A stretch of 17,220 nt of DNA from an uncultured Clostridia bacterium (lineage in GTDB: Bacteria; Bacillota; Clostridia; Christensenellales; Aristaeellaceae), in the NCBI GenBank assembly GCA_934663625.1, contig CAKUKP010000069.1:1-17220 (forward strand). The letters run 5' to 3'. Shown here piece after piece: positions 6,833-12,649 of this stretch (positions are counted from its first letter, which is position 1; every line of letters starts with the position of its first letter). The notes beneath the pieces are model-generated. The model did not search any database, was not told where the DNA came from, and saw only the letters and a list, made by a program, of their open reading frames with translations. A program made the translations under genes and the position numbers.

Positions 6833-7747
6833 ATGAAAAAATGGGTCGCGCTTGCTTTGGCGTGTCTGCTTCTGGCTTTTGCAGCGGCTGCCATTGCGCA
6901 GCAATACACGGATAAGTCTACCATAAAAACCGTACAGCAGCAGTTGAATGATCGGGGATATGATTGCGGAGCGGCGGACGGCGTGATTGGAAAAAAGACC
7001 CGCGCGGCGATCGCTGAATTTCAAAATGATCAGGGATTAGCGGTAACGGGCAGGATTGATGATGCGCTGCTTTCTGCGCTGAATTCGGATTCGGCATCCA
7101 TCGAGGGCAAAGAAATTACGGGTGATTTCGATACGCCCGCGCTGATCAATCCGGAAGAGCGCTATGAGATCTATACCGAAAAAACCGATGGCAGCGAACA
7201 GGGGATATTCCTCCTGCTGGATGGGGCGAATGATGAAGCCGCGGATATTGAAGAATATGGCGCGCTGTACATTACGGAAAATATGGAACTGAATTCGGAC
7301 GGAAAGCCGATGACCAAGGCAAAAATGTCGATTCAGGATAGTCCCTGCGGGAAGATGATGATCATGGAAACGCGTATCCTGTGGATAAAGAACTACGCAT
7401 ATTGTACGAAAGATGGCTATTTTATTTACGATGGCGATACCGTGGAGCAGGTAGACGACCTGTCCGAGGACGAATTTGCGTATTACTGCGAAAGTTATCA
7501 TTTTCCGTATGGCCCGCTTCAGACGTTGAACGGCGTGCGGCAGGATGAAAACGGATATGCCTATTTTCTGGTGCAGAGTACCGATATCATGAGCTTTGAA
7601 TTCGTGACCGCCGGCTTGCGCATACTGCAAACCCGCGTATATGAAAAGAATTCGGAAGGGCAGTTGGCGCTTATTTCCTATGTGGATTATGATGTTGGCG
7701 AAGCTTGGGAAATTCCGCAGCCGGTGATCGATGCGCTGGAAGCGTAA
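6833..7747 (+). CDS. Secreted protein with N-terminal peptidoglycan-binding domain
   Basis: A 304-residue exported protein. Residues 1-22 are a signal peptide (MKK, a long Ala/Leu core, cleavage likely after AIA). Residues about 29-84 form a PG_binding_1 repeat: TVQQQLNDRGYDCGAADGVIG, then a KTRAAIAEFQ helix and GLAVTGRID, the usual pattern of this cell-wall-binding module. The remaining 210 or so residues are acidic and match no family I recognise; they show no catalytic motif of amidases, L,D-transpeptidases or lytic enzymes. Cys11 in the signal peptide does not make a lipobox because position -3 is Ala. The gene has its own strong promoter and is separate from the methyltransferase operon. 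Likely role: a wall-associated sensor or structural protein; the function is not known. Confidence 0.82.
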   Translation: MKKWVALALACLLLAFAAAAIAQQYTDKSTIKTVQQQLNDRGYDCGAADGVIGKKTRAAIAEFQNDQGLAVTGRIDDALLSALNSDSASIEGKEITGDFDTPALINPEERYEIYTEKTDGSEQGIFLLLDGANDEAADIEEYGALYITENMELNSDGKPMTKAKMSIQDSPCGKMMIMETRILWIKNYAYCTKDGYFIYDGDTVEQVDDLSEDEFAYYCESYHFPYGPLQTLNGVRQDENGYAYFLVQSTDIMSFEFVTAGLRILQTRVYEKNSEGQLALISYVDYDVGEAWEIPQPVIDALEA

Positions 7748-7768
7748 ACGATACATCATATAAAAGTG

Positions 7769-7792
7769 GGGGAGTCGCTTGCGCGGCTCCCC
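7769..7792. terminator. Probable bidirectional terminator between convergent genes
   Basis: GGGGAGTCGC at 7769-7778 and GCGGCTCCCC at 7783-7792 form a ten-pair stem (one G-U) with a TTGC loop, placed between the stop codons of two convergent genes. T-runs are weak on both sides (TTCAAA on plus; CCACTTTTA on minus), so efficiency is uncertain. Confidence 0.65.
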
Positions 7793-7811
7793 TTCAAACT
7801 GTCAATCCAAA

Positions 7812-9941
7812 TTACATGATCGGATCCATGCCGAGCGCCGGATGCCCTTTTTCGGTCAGGAAATCTACCAGCTCGGCGCTGTCGGTGGTGATCGTTTCAT
7901 CGGCGATCATATCGGTGAAGTTATCGACGCCGAACAGCTCCTTCGCGGTCTTGTTCAGGCGCGGCGCGACGTCGTCCTTTAGTTCCTTCGGCATCCATAC
8001 GATGCGTTCGATGCCGCCCTCGGCCTTCGCGAACTTCTTTGAGGAAATGAAGTGGCGGCCGTGGCCCATGAAGCCCGGCGTTTGTACGCCGCCGCCGGTC
8101 ATGCTGGCGAGTTCGCCGAACGTCATGCCGGACGGGGTCATGCCGGAATATTCGCGGTTGACGATGATCAGGCCGTTCGCCTCCGGAATGATGCCGCAGA
8201 TGCATTCGAAGCAGCCGCACGATGTCATGGGATCCTCCAGAATCGAATACAGCGTTACGGTGTTTACTGCGCCCTGCGTCGCCGCGGAGATGGCTTCATC
8301 TACGGTCGTATACGCGCCGGTGCGTTCATCGGTGCAGCCGGTCTTTTCGATCGGACGGCAGGGGCCGGTGGGGTTCAGCTGGTTGGTCGCCTTCGCATCC
8401 AGCCATGATACCGCGCCGCATAGGCCGAGGCGTTCGGGCGTAACCACGCAGCAATGCGCGGGCGCGAAGCTCTGGCACAGCGTGCAGGTGTAGAAGGTAT
8501 CTACGCTCTCATCGGTCATGGAAGCTAGACGGTCATCGCGCTGTTCGTAAACGGGCATGGCTTCTTCCTTCAGGATGCGTTCCGCCTCGGCAGGATCGGT
8601 TACAAGCTTGACTTCGCACTTGTCCACAACCGCATCGAATTCATCCATGATCATGGTGTACAGCACCTCGCCGAAGTGCTTCAGGCGCAGACCGTTTTCA
8701 TAGGCGTCGTTGCTCACGCGGATGCGCACCAGATTGCGCTGGCCGGTGTGCATCACGCCCTCCATATAGTTGAACCACGAATGGAAGTGGCGCTCAATTA
8801 CGGATTCGAAGTCCGGCTGCATCTTCGCACCGGCGACCTTGACGCACGTTGCGAGCGGGAATTCCGTTTCGCCGCAATCGATGTCGGGGCCGACGATCGT
8901 AATCCGGTGATCCTCCACCTCGTCGGCGGGCGCCATGCGCACCAGCTCGCAGGTAACGTTCTTTCCAGAATAGAATTCAACCTTCATATCCTTCTTGCGG
9001 ATGATTTCGCCCTCGAACGCCGCGGCGAACGCCACCGGAATCGGCAGTTCCTTGACCTTGATCTTGATGCCGCGCATTTCAAGCGATTTCTTCACGGTGT
9101 GCGCATGATCCGTTTCGGATTCCAGCGCGCCGGGCACCTGCATATCGCCCAGATCGATATCCGCGATCACCGGGAAGCCCAGTGCGATCGCGCCCGCGCC
9201 CGCCGAAACGACCACTTCGTTCAGCGCGCCGAAGGTATTGACGAACGCCGGAACGCGTTCCTTGGTATACTTGAGCAGACCCGCCAGATCGCCGGGCTGT
9301 ACGCCGCCGAAGATCAGCGCCGCGCGAATCGCCACGGTTACGACGTGGATTACGCTGGTCACATCGTGTCCCAGCGGCACAACGCGGAATTCCAGACCCA
9401 GCTTGACGCCCGCTTCGATCGCCTGATCGATGCAATCGCCGATCAGGAACGTGAGCAGACCCTTGGACTGGTAATCCTTGATGACGCTGGCTACGTTCTT
9501 CGCATCGTCGCTCTTGCCGAGCACAACCGCAACGCCGGGAATATCGCCCGTAACCAGCGGGACGCCCAGCGAACGAATTACCGGATCGGGAACGAAACCG
9601 ATGCCCGCTTCATTCTCATACGGATTTTCGCTTTCGACATATTTCAGACCTTCCAGAATTTCCGCGCCCACGGCGGTGGCAAGGCCGGCGTTCAGCGCGT
9701 CGCCCAGTTCAGGCTTGTTGCTGATCAGGCTCTTCAGCACGCCTACGCAGGCGGGCAGATCGCCCAGCTTGGCAACCTTTACGCCCGTCGCGGCATAAAT
9801 CGTCGGGAAGAAATAGGCAGTATCCGGAAACGCGCACTTTGCATCCGCACCGTGCTTGGCAATCGCGTCGTTCACTGCCTTTTCCGTCAAACCGGCCACC
9901 GCGTTGGAACCGGCAAATATCAGATCGGTCAATGCGCTCAT
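7812..9941 (-). CDS. acsB: CO-methylating acetyl-CoA synthase (ACS, alpha subunit of CODH/ACS)
   Basis: A 709-residue AcsB, the Wood-Ljungdahl enzyme that joins a corrinoid-bound methyl group, CO and CoA into acetyl-CoA. The nickel A-cluster ligands are all present: Cys486, Cys489, Cys498 and Cys508 (CTLCQSFAP...GLCGA) for the 4Fe-4S part, and Cys575-Gly-Cys577 (SCGCFE) for the distal nickel. Each is offset by exactly 20 from Moorella thermoacetica ACS (506, 509, 518, 528, 595, 597), and Phe492 matches its Phe512. The C-terminus GHPALGMDPIM is also a family hallmark. Extra cysteines sit beside the ligands (497, 580, 582). The start at 9941 is set by GAGGAGG (9951-9957 on this strand); an ATG six codons upstream overlaps that site. 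No acsA, acsC, acsD or acsE lies nearby. Confidence 0.97.
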   Translation of the reverse strand: MSALTDLIFAGSNAVAGLTEKAVNDAIAKHGADAKCAFPDTAYFFPTIYAATGVKVAKLGDLPACVGVLKSLISNKPELGDALNAGLATAVGAEILEGLKYVESENPYENEAGIGFVPDPVIRSLGVPLVTGDIPGVAVVLGKSDDAKNVASVIKDYQSKGLLTFLIGDCIDQAIEAGVKLGLEFRVVPLGHDVTSVIHVVTVAIRAALIFGGVQPGDLAGLLKYTKERVPAFVNTFGALNEVVVSAGAGAIALGFPVIADIDLGDMQVPGALESETDHAHTVKKSLEMRGIKIKVKELPIPVAFAAAFEGEIIRKKDMKVEFYSGKNVTCELVRMAPADEVEDHRITIVGPDIDCGETEFPLATCVKVAGAKMQPDFESVIERHFHSWFNYMEGVMHTGQRNLVRIRVSNDAYENGLRLKHFGEVLYTMIMDEFDAVVDKCEVKLVTDPAEAERILKEEAMPVYEQRDDRLASMTDESVDTFYTCTLCQSFAPAHCCVVTPERLGLCGAVSWLDAKATNQLNPTGPCRPIEKTGCTDERTGAYTTVDEAISAATQGAVNTVTLYSILEDPMTSCGCFECICGIIPEANGLIIVNREYSGMTPSGMTFGELASMTGGGVQTPGFMGHGRHFISSKKFAKAEGGIERIVWMPKELKDDVAPRLNKTAKELFGVDNFTDMIADETITTDSAELVDFLTEKGHPALGMDPIM

Positions 9942-9950
9942 CGTAAAAAA

Positions 9951-9957
9951 CCTCCTC
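9951..9957 (-). promoter_or_regulatory. Ribosome binding site that decides the acsB start
   Basis: On the minus strand GAGGAGG ends 9 bases before the ATG at 9941. The alternative ATG at 9959 would lie upstream of this site, so translation should start at 9941 (MSALTDL). Confidence 0.85.
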
Positions 9958-10000
9958 AATGTTCGGGGAATCGCGCGCTAAAGGACATCTTTCGCCCTTC

Positions 10001-10012
10001 TGTACGCGTACA
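10001..10012. promoter_or_regulatory. 12-base perfect palindrome just downstream of the acsB promoter
   Basis: TGTACGCGTACA is a perfect palindrome. With the -10 box at 10028-10033 on the minus strand, it falls about 9 to 20 bases after the expected transcription start, a position where a bound repressor would block elongation or promoter clearance. The regulator is unknown. Confidence 0.5.
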
Positions 10013-10027
10013 TACCCATTCTTTAAC

Positions 10028-10057
10028 ATTGTACCCCGAAAAACCCAAAAAAATCAA
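10028..10057 (-). promoter_or_regulatory. Promoter for acsB
   Basis: Read on the minus strand: -35 TTGATT at 10057-10052, an 18-base spacer with T-runs, and -10 TACAAT at 10033-10028. This gives a leader of about 80 bases before the acsB ATG. It lies just downstream (minus strand) of the terminator at 10092-10119, so acsB is probably transcribed alone. Confidence 0.65.
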
Positions 10058-10091
10058 GTGCGGCAAGGTTGTTGGGAATAAAAATTTGCAT

Positions 10092-10119
10092 AAAAAAGCG
10101 GACACATCACTGTGCCCGC
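10092..10119 (-). terminator. Rho-independent terminator
   Basis: On the minus strand GCGGGCACA (10119-10111), loop GTGA, TGTGTCCGC (10106-10098), then six T (10097-10092). One pair is G-U on this strand but would be an A-C mismatch on the plus strand, which fixes the orientation. It ends transcripts coming from the hydrolase gene or from a separate small RNA, and insulates acsB. Confidence 0.88.
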
Positions 10120-10284
10120 CCAGACCGCTGCTAAACGCCGCAACCGCAGAAATTTTTTGAAACACTTCTGACGAAGTGAAAATTTCTGCTTGCTTTGTCG
10201 GCTGCGCTTGTTTACTATGCGCCTCATTTGCAAGCTTGCCTCCGCGCATTGCAGCGTTTCTCGTCCTGTCAGTCTATTGATTTT
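10092..10284 (-). ncRNA. Candidate structured non-coding RNA or structured 3' UTR
   Basis: On the minus strand a nested set of helices can form: P1 AAACGC (10259-10254) with GCGTTT (10138-10133); P2 ATGCGC (10249-10244) with GCGCAT (10222-10217); P3 CGCAGCC (10206-10200) with GGTTGCG (10145-10139, one G-U); P4 GCAGAAATTTT (10189-10179) with its complement (10156-10146); and an apical CACTTC-GTCA-GAAGTG hairpin (10178-10163). P1, P3 and P4 are contiguous on their 3' side. The fold is followed by the terminator ending at 10092. The 5' end is uncertain; a possible -10 box TATTAT at 10296-10291 would start it near 10284. I do not recognise it as a known riboswitch, 6S, SRP, tmRNA or RNase P RNA. 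It could instead be the 3' UTR of the hydrolase transcript or a dispersed repeat. Confidence 0.45.
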
Positions 10285-10303
10285 GTCGGCATAATAGCTC
10301 AAT

Positions 10304-10331
10304 CCTGTTCCTTCAAACCTGTTCCTTCAAA
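10304..10331. repeat. 14-base perfect tandem duplication across the hydrolase stop codon
   Basis: CCTGTTCCTTCAAA occurs at 10304-10317 and again at 10318-10331. Read on the minus strand it covers the last codons (LKEQV) and the stop of the hydrolase. Without the second copy the protein would end LKEQD. Confidence 0.85.
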
Positions 10332-11092
10332 AACCGCAATGCCGGTATGCGATTTTCCTCGATAATCGAACGCAGCATGGCCGCAAAGCCTTCGGGGTCG
10401 CGAATCTGATATTGCATATGATTATGCTCCTCAAACACCGGATAATTGCCGCAGGGGTATGCCTTTCGTACTGCATCGCGGTATTTATAATGCTCCTCCG
10501 CGCTGCCGAATTCAAAATATGTACGCTTTTGCAGATCTTCGGGAAGCGGCGGGAAGGGTTTATCCTCCAGGCTGTCCATCAACTGGCGGCGAAGGCTGCC
10601 ATAGGTCAGCGCCTTTCCGGCGGCGATGAAATAGGGCTTTATCGCTTCATCGTCGCACCAGAGCATCTTTTTGAGCGTCTTGCCCTTTGACCAGTACGGA
10701 CTCTTGATGGCGAGGTACAGAAACGGCGTCATGATGTGCCGCAGCGGCAGCGATATCTGCGCAAACTGTCCTCCGTCGAAGAAAACGTGATCTACAGGCA
10801 GTTTTGTTTGCGCCAGAAATGCGGCCGCGAGATCTGCGCCGATGGAGGATGCAACGACCAGCGCAAGGCGTTCTACGCCCTGTTCATTCAGAAAGGTTTC
10901 CAACTGCCGCACTTCGTCCGCTTTGCTTCGGTATTTCTGTCCCGCACAGTAGACTGTGGATGTCGGCATGATGCAAAAATATCTGTCCTGCAAATGCCTC
11001 GCCACCGGATCGCTGCTTGCGCCCGTCACACCCATCGCATGGAAAAACAGTACGGCGGGATTTTGCTTATCGCCGACTGTATGAAATACCAT
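10313..11092 (-). CDS. Alpha/beta-hydrolase fold protein
   Basis: A cytoplasmic alpha/beta hydrolase of 259 residues from the start preferred here. Residues 1-25 (MVFHTVGDKQNPAVLFFHAMG) are the usual first strands and oxyanion region, with HAMG in place of HGxG. The nucleophile elbow is ASSIG at 81-85 with Ser83, in place of GxSxG. The likely catalytic His is 225 or 223 in EEHNHMQYQ, followed by DPEGF, the usual C-terminal helix. No signal peptide is present. A longer frame starts at 11158, but that ATG abuts a TATAAT and would lie before the expected transcript start, so 11092 is preferred although its ribosome site is weak. The substrate cannot be told. It follows the XRE regulator gene on the same strand, about 166 bases away. 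Confidence 0.75.
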   Translation of the reverse strand: MVFHTVGDKQNPAVLFFHAMGVTGASSDPVARHLQDRYFCIMPTSTVYCAGQKYRSKADEVRQLETFLNEQGVERLALVVASSIGADLAAAFLAQTKLPVDHVFFDGGQFAQISLPLRHIMTPFLYLAIKSPYWSKGKTLKKMLWCDDEAIKPYFIAAGKALTYGSLRRQLMDSLEDKPFPPLPEDLQKRTYFEFGSAEEHYKYRDAVRKAYPCGNYPVFEEHNHMQYQIRDPEGFAAMLRSIIEENRIPALRFLKEQV

Positions 11093-11158
11093 AGTATGAC
11101 CACACTTCTGCGGCTGTTTGTCAGCTTGTTCGCGCTGCACACCCCTATTTTCGATCAT

Positions 11159-11187
11159 ATTATAGCATGGTTTTTATCGTATGCAAG
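11159..11187 (-). promoter_or_regulatory. Possible promoter for the hydrolase gene
   Basis: On the minus strand a perfect TATAAT at 11164-11159 is preceded by a weak -35 (TTGCAT at 11186-11181, 16-base spacer). It sits directly before the first in-frame ATG at 11158, so translation must begin further in. Confidence 0.45.
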
Positions 11188-11258
11188 AGGAAAATGACGA
11201 TGAATTGAGCCGGCGTGACAACGTTAGGGAGTGCATGAGCCGCAGGAAGAAGAATTGT

Positions 11259-11834
11259 TCATCTCTGTATCCAGCCCCGTGTGGGCATGAAGAAATCCAT
11301 GAAGAACAGAAGTACAAACATGCCGAGGACGATGTAGGATATCACGATGGCTGTATGCGCGCGCTTGCGTTCGCGCTGAATTTCCTCTGCGGTGCGCCTG
11401 CGCTCCACGGCGATTTCCTCCAGTGCGCGGCTGTGTTCATCCTCCAGCAGCAGAGTGCGATGGGCAAGGCGTTCGTCTTTTTCGTTCAGCCGCGCCTCCA
11501 GTCCGGCGATGATTGCCTGATAGGTGTGCGCGATCTGGCTGCCCGCCCAGCGCAGAATCACCTTGATTTCGGATTCGGTAAAGCCGTCCTCGGTCAGCTT
11601 TTCGGGGGTTACCTCCACCGATTTTGGGCGAATGCCCGCCAGTTCGTCCAGACTGCCGCCCATCGCCATGACCAGCTTGCGCACGATCTCGAAACTGGCG
11701 GATTCATCCTCCAATCCGGAAAAGTATTTCGGAATCGTTCCGTAGGGAATTCCAGTCAGATCGGATAGCTGCTGATGCGTGTAATCGCAGGATTTCTTCA
11801 GCCAACGCAGGTATTCACATACTTTTTGCGCCAT
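11259..11834 (-). CDS. XRE-family regulator with coiled coil and C-terminal membrane anchor
   Basis: A 191-residue protein. Residues 1-68 are a helix-turn-helix domain of the Cro/C1 (HTH_3) type: YTHQQLSDLTGIPYGTIPKYFSG at about 18-40 is the turn and recognition helix, followed by a FEIVRKLVMAMGGSLDEL helix. Residues about 105-160 are strongly charged and heptad-like (EARLNEKDERLAHRTLLLEDEHSRALEEIAVERRR), a predicted coiled coil. Residues 161-182 are one hydrophobic membrane segment with a short tail. The DNA-binding end would stay in the cytoplasm, so this may be a membrane-tethered regulator sensing a surface or envelope signal. The start has AAAGAGG upstream. Inverted repeats at 11852-11939 look like its own operators. 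The hydrolase gene downstream may be a target. Confidence 0.85.
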   Translation of the reverse strand: MAQKVCEYLRWLKKSCDYTHQQLSDLTGIPYGTIPKYFSGLEDESASFEIVRKLVMAMGGSLDELAGIRPKSVEVTPEKLTEDGFTESEIKVILRWAGSQIAHTYQAIIAGLEARLNEKDERLAHRTLLLEDEHSRALEEIAVERRRTAEEIQRERKRAHTAIVISYIVLGMFVLLFFMDFFMPTRGWIQR

Positions 11835-11851
11835 GGTTTATGCCTCTTTCC

Positions 11852-11871
11852 GATATTCCCACAAGAATATC
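11852..11871. promoter_or_regulatory. Operator candidate 1 upstream of the XRE regulator
   Basis: GATATTC (11852-11858) and GAATATC (11865-11871) form a perfect seven-base inverted repeat around CCACAA, 18 bases upstream of the regulator start codon. It shares ATTCCCA-AAGAAT with the next site. Confidence 0.55.
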
Positions 11872-11875
11872 CATT

Positions 11876-11889
11876 ATTCCCAGAAGAAT
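11876..11889. promoter_or_regulatory. Operator candidate 2 upstream of the XRE regulator
   Basis: ATTCCCAGAAGAAT differs at one base from ATTCCCACAAGAAT in site 1 and starts exactly 21 bases (two helical turns) from it, so two dimers could bind the same DNA face. Confidence 0.55.
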
Positions 11890-11924
11890 CCCGTTTTTTC
11901 GCAATAATTCTTATCCGCCATAGC

Positions 11925-11939
11925 TATTCCTGAGGAATA
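11925..11939. promoter_or_regulatory. Operator candidate 3 upstream of the XRE regulator
   Basis: TATTCC-TGA-GGAATA is a perfect six-base inverted repeat with a shorter spacer than sites 1 and 2. It may be a lower-affinity site or belong to another factor. Confidence 0.4.
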
Positions 11940-12187
11940 TGATACGATGTATACAGAACCGGAAAGCGAATCGATGCATTTGCAGCCGTACATCCGAAAT
12001 CCGGCATAGTCCTGAAACGATCCGGTGCAAGTATATGAATGTTTAATATATTAGTTATATTTTAACAGATTTTGCTGTGCCCGTCAATCTCATTTGCTGA
12101 CGTGATCAAAATCGACCGCTAATTTATTGACAAGTTTCCACAGAATCCACGAACGCAACCAAAGACCTGAGAAGGAGGGCAAAGAAG

Positions 12188-12307
12188 ATGGGTAAAAATC
12201 AAGAAACCAACAGGCTGGAGCGAAGGATTAAAATCCTTCTGCTGCTTACCGCAATCGCAAACCTGATCACCGCGCTGCTGACGTTCATCAAAAGGCTGCT
12301 GGAATGA
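12188..12307 (+). CDS. Small hydrophobic peptide, 39 residues
   Basis: The peptide begins MGKNQETNRLERRIK, a charged hydrophilic head, followed by a hydrophobic stretch at about 14-33 (IKILLLLTAIANLITALLTF) and a basic tail IKRLLE. A near-perfect ribosome site AGGAGG at 12173-12178 sits 9 bases before the ATG, and a ten-pair hairpin begins immediately after the stop codon. These three signs together make translation likely despite the length. It resembles in general character holin-like small toxins, type I toxins and regulatory membrane peptides, but I recognise no family. No gene neighbours it within 350 bases on either side, so it forms its own small transcription unit. The alternative is a chance frame. 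Confidence 0.55.
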   Translation: MGKNQETNRLERRIKILLLLTAIANLITALLTFIKRLLE

Positions 12308-12337
12308 TGCGGCAGGGCTGAAAAAAACCCTGCCGCA
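12308..12337 (+). terminator. Hairpin directly after the small-peptide gene
   Basis: TGCGGCAGGG (12308-12317) and CCCTGCCGCA (12328-12337) make a perfect ten-pair stem around CTGAAAAAAA. The T-run expected of a terminator is missing (TTAAAAATG follows), so it may be a weak terminator or an RNA-stabilising 3' hairpin. An overlapping hairpin CCGCAT/ATGCGG (12333-12349) competes with it. Confidence 0.5.
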
Positions 12338-12447
12338 TTAAAAATGCGGTGGAATACGCAGGATGGATGGCAAATATCACAATATATTAAATTGAGGATG
12401 AAAAATTAACATTTGAACATGGCAAAAAGTGTTGCATTTTTTTTTTG

Positions 12448-12456
12448 TGGTATAGT
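12448..12456 (+). promoter_or_regulatory. Extended -10 promoter candidate for the sugar importer operon
   Basis: TGG directly before TATAGT (12451-12456) is an extended -10 element, preceded by a run of ten T at 12437-12446. No good -35 box is present 16-18 bases upstream. If used, the leader would be about 187 bases long. Confidence 0.4.
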
Positions 12457-12591
12457 TCATGTAAACATTAATATTTCGTGATTCACAAAGCGACGCATTG
12501 GTAGAAGATGCTCGAAAGTATATGAATTCCGGTTGATTTGGAATAGTTTTGGACAAAAGAGGAGCTTGTTAAAACTATTTTTTTATACACT

Positions 12592-12611
12592 ATGCGCAAA
12601 CGATTGCGCAT
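12592..12611. promoter_or_regulatory. LacI-family-like operator in the importer leader
   Basis: ATGCGCAA at 12592-12599 and TTGCGCAT at 12604-12611 are perfect arms around ACGA, giving a 20-base near-palindrome centred on CG at 12601-12602. The core GCAAACGATTGC has the central CG and flanking A/T of LacI/PurR/RbsR/CcpA operators. It lies 38 bases before the start codon. A hairpin in the mRNA is the alternative reading. Confidence 0.55.
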
Positions 12612-12649
12612 TCTCGAATTGAAAATATCCAGCGTTGAGGAGGCACAGC

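Larger units (their letters stand above)
9942..10312. other. Intergenic region between acsB and the hydrolase gene
   Basis: This 371-base gap holds, on the minus strand in order: a possible -10 box TATTAT (10296-10291), a structured RNA candidate, a Rho-independent terminator, the acsB promoter, a palindrome, and the acsB ribosome site. Short minus-strand open frames crossing it (10054-10302, 9956-10249) have no family resemblance and run through the terminator, so I do not call genes there. Confidence 0.7.
11835..12187. other. AT-rich intergenic region upstream of the XRE regulator
   Basis: The left part carries the three inverted repeats described as operator candidates. The stretch 11990-12120 is AT-rich (long TTTAATATATTAG-type runs) and shows no gene. 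TTGACA at 12127-12132 is a good -35 box for the small gene at 12188, but no matching -10 is seen 16-18 bases later. Confidence 0.6.
12308..12649. other. Gap before the sugar importer operon
   Basis: After the hairpins at 12308-12349 this stretch holds an extended -10 promoter candidate near 12448-12456 and a leader of about 185 bases ending in a LacI-type palindrome and a GAGGAGG ribosome site at 12637-12643. No gene is seen. Confidence 0.6.

Noticed and set aside
6833..6900. Lipoprotein signal at Cys11 of the wall-binding protein
   Set aside because: The residue at -3 is Ala and the cysteine lies too early in the hydrophobic core; cleavage after AIA fits better.
8676..10160. A 494-codon open frame on the plus strand opposite acsB
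   Set aside because: It mirrors acsB codons, runs through the acsB promoter and terminator, and shows no recognisable domain.
10054..10302. Short minus-strand open frames (82 and 97 codons) in the gap before acsB
   Set aside because: They cross a strong terminator and a set of RNA helices, overlap each other in different frames, and lack convincing ribosome sites.
12432..12456. TTGCAT plus TATAGT as a standard promoter for the importer operon
   Set aside because: The spacer is only 13 bases. The extended -10 reading is kept instead at low confidence.
12029..12527. The 12-mer AAGTATATGAAT occurring twice (near 12029 and 12516)
   Set aside because: The sequence is AT-rich and short with no shared flanks, so chance is likely.
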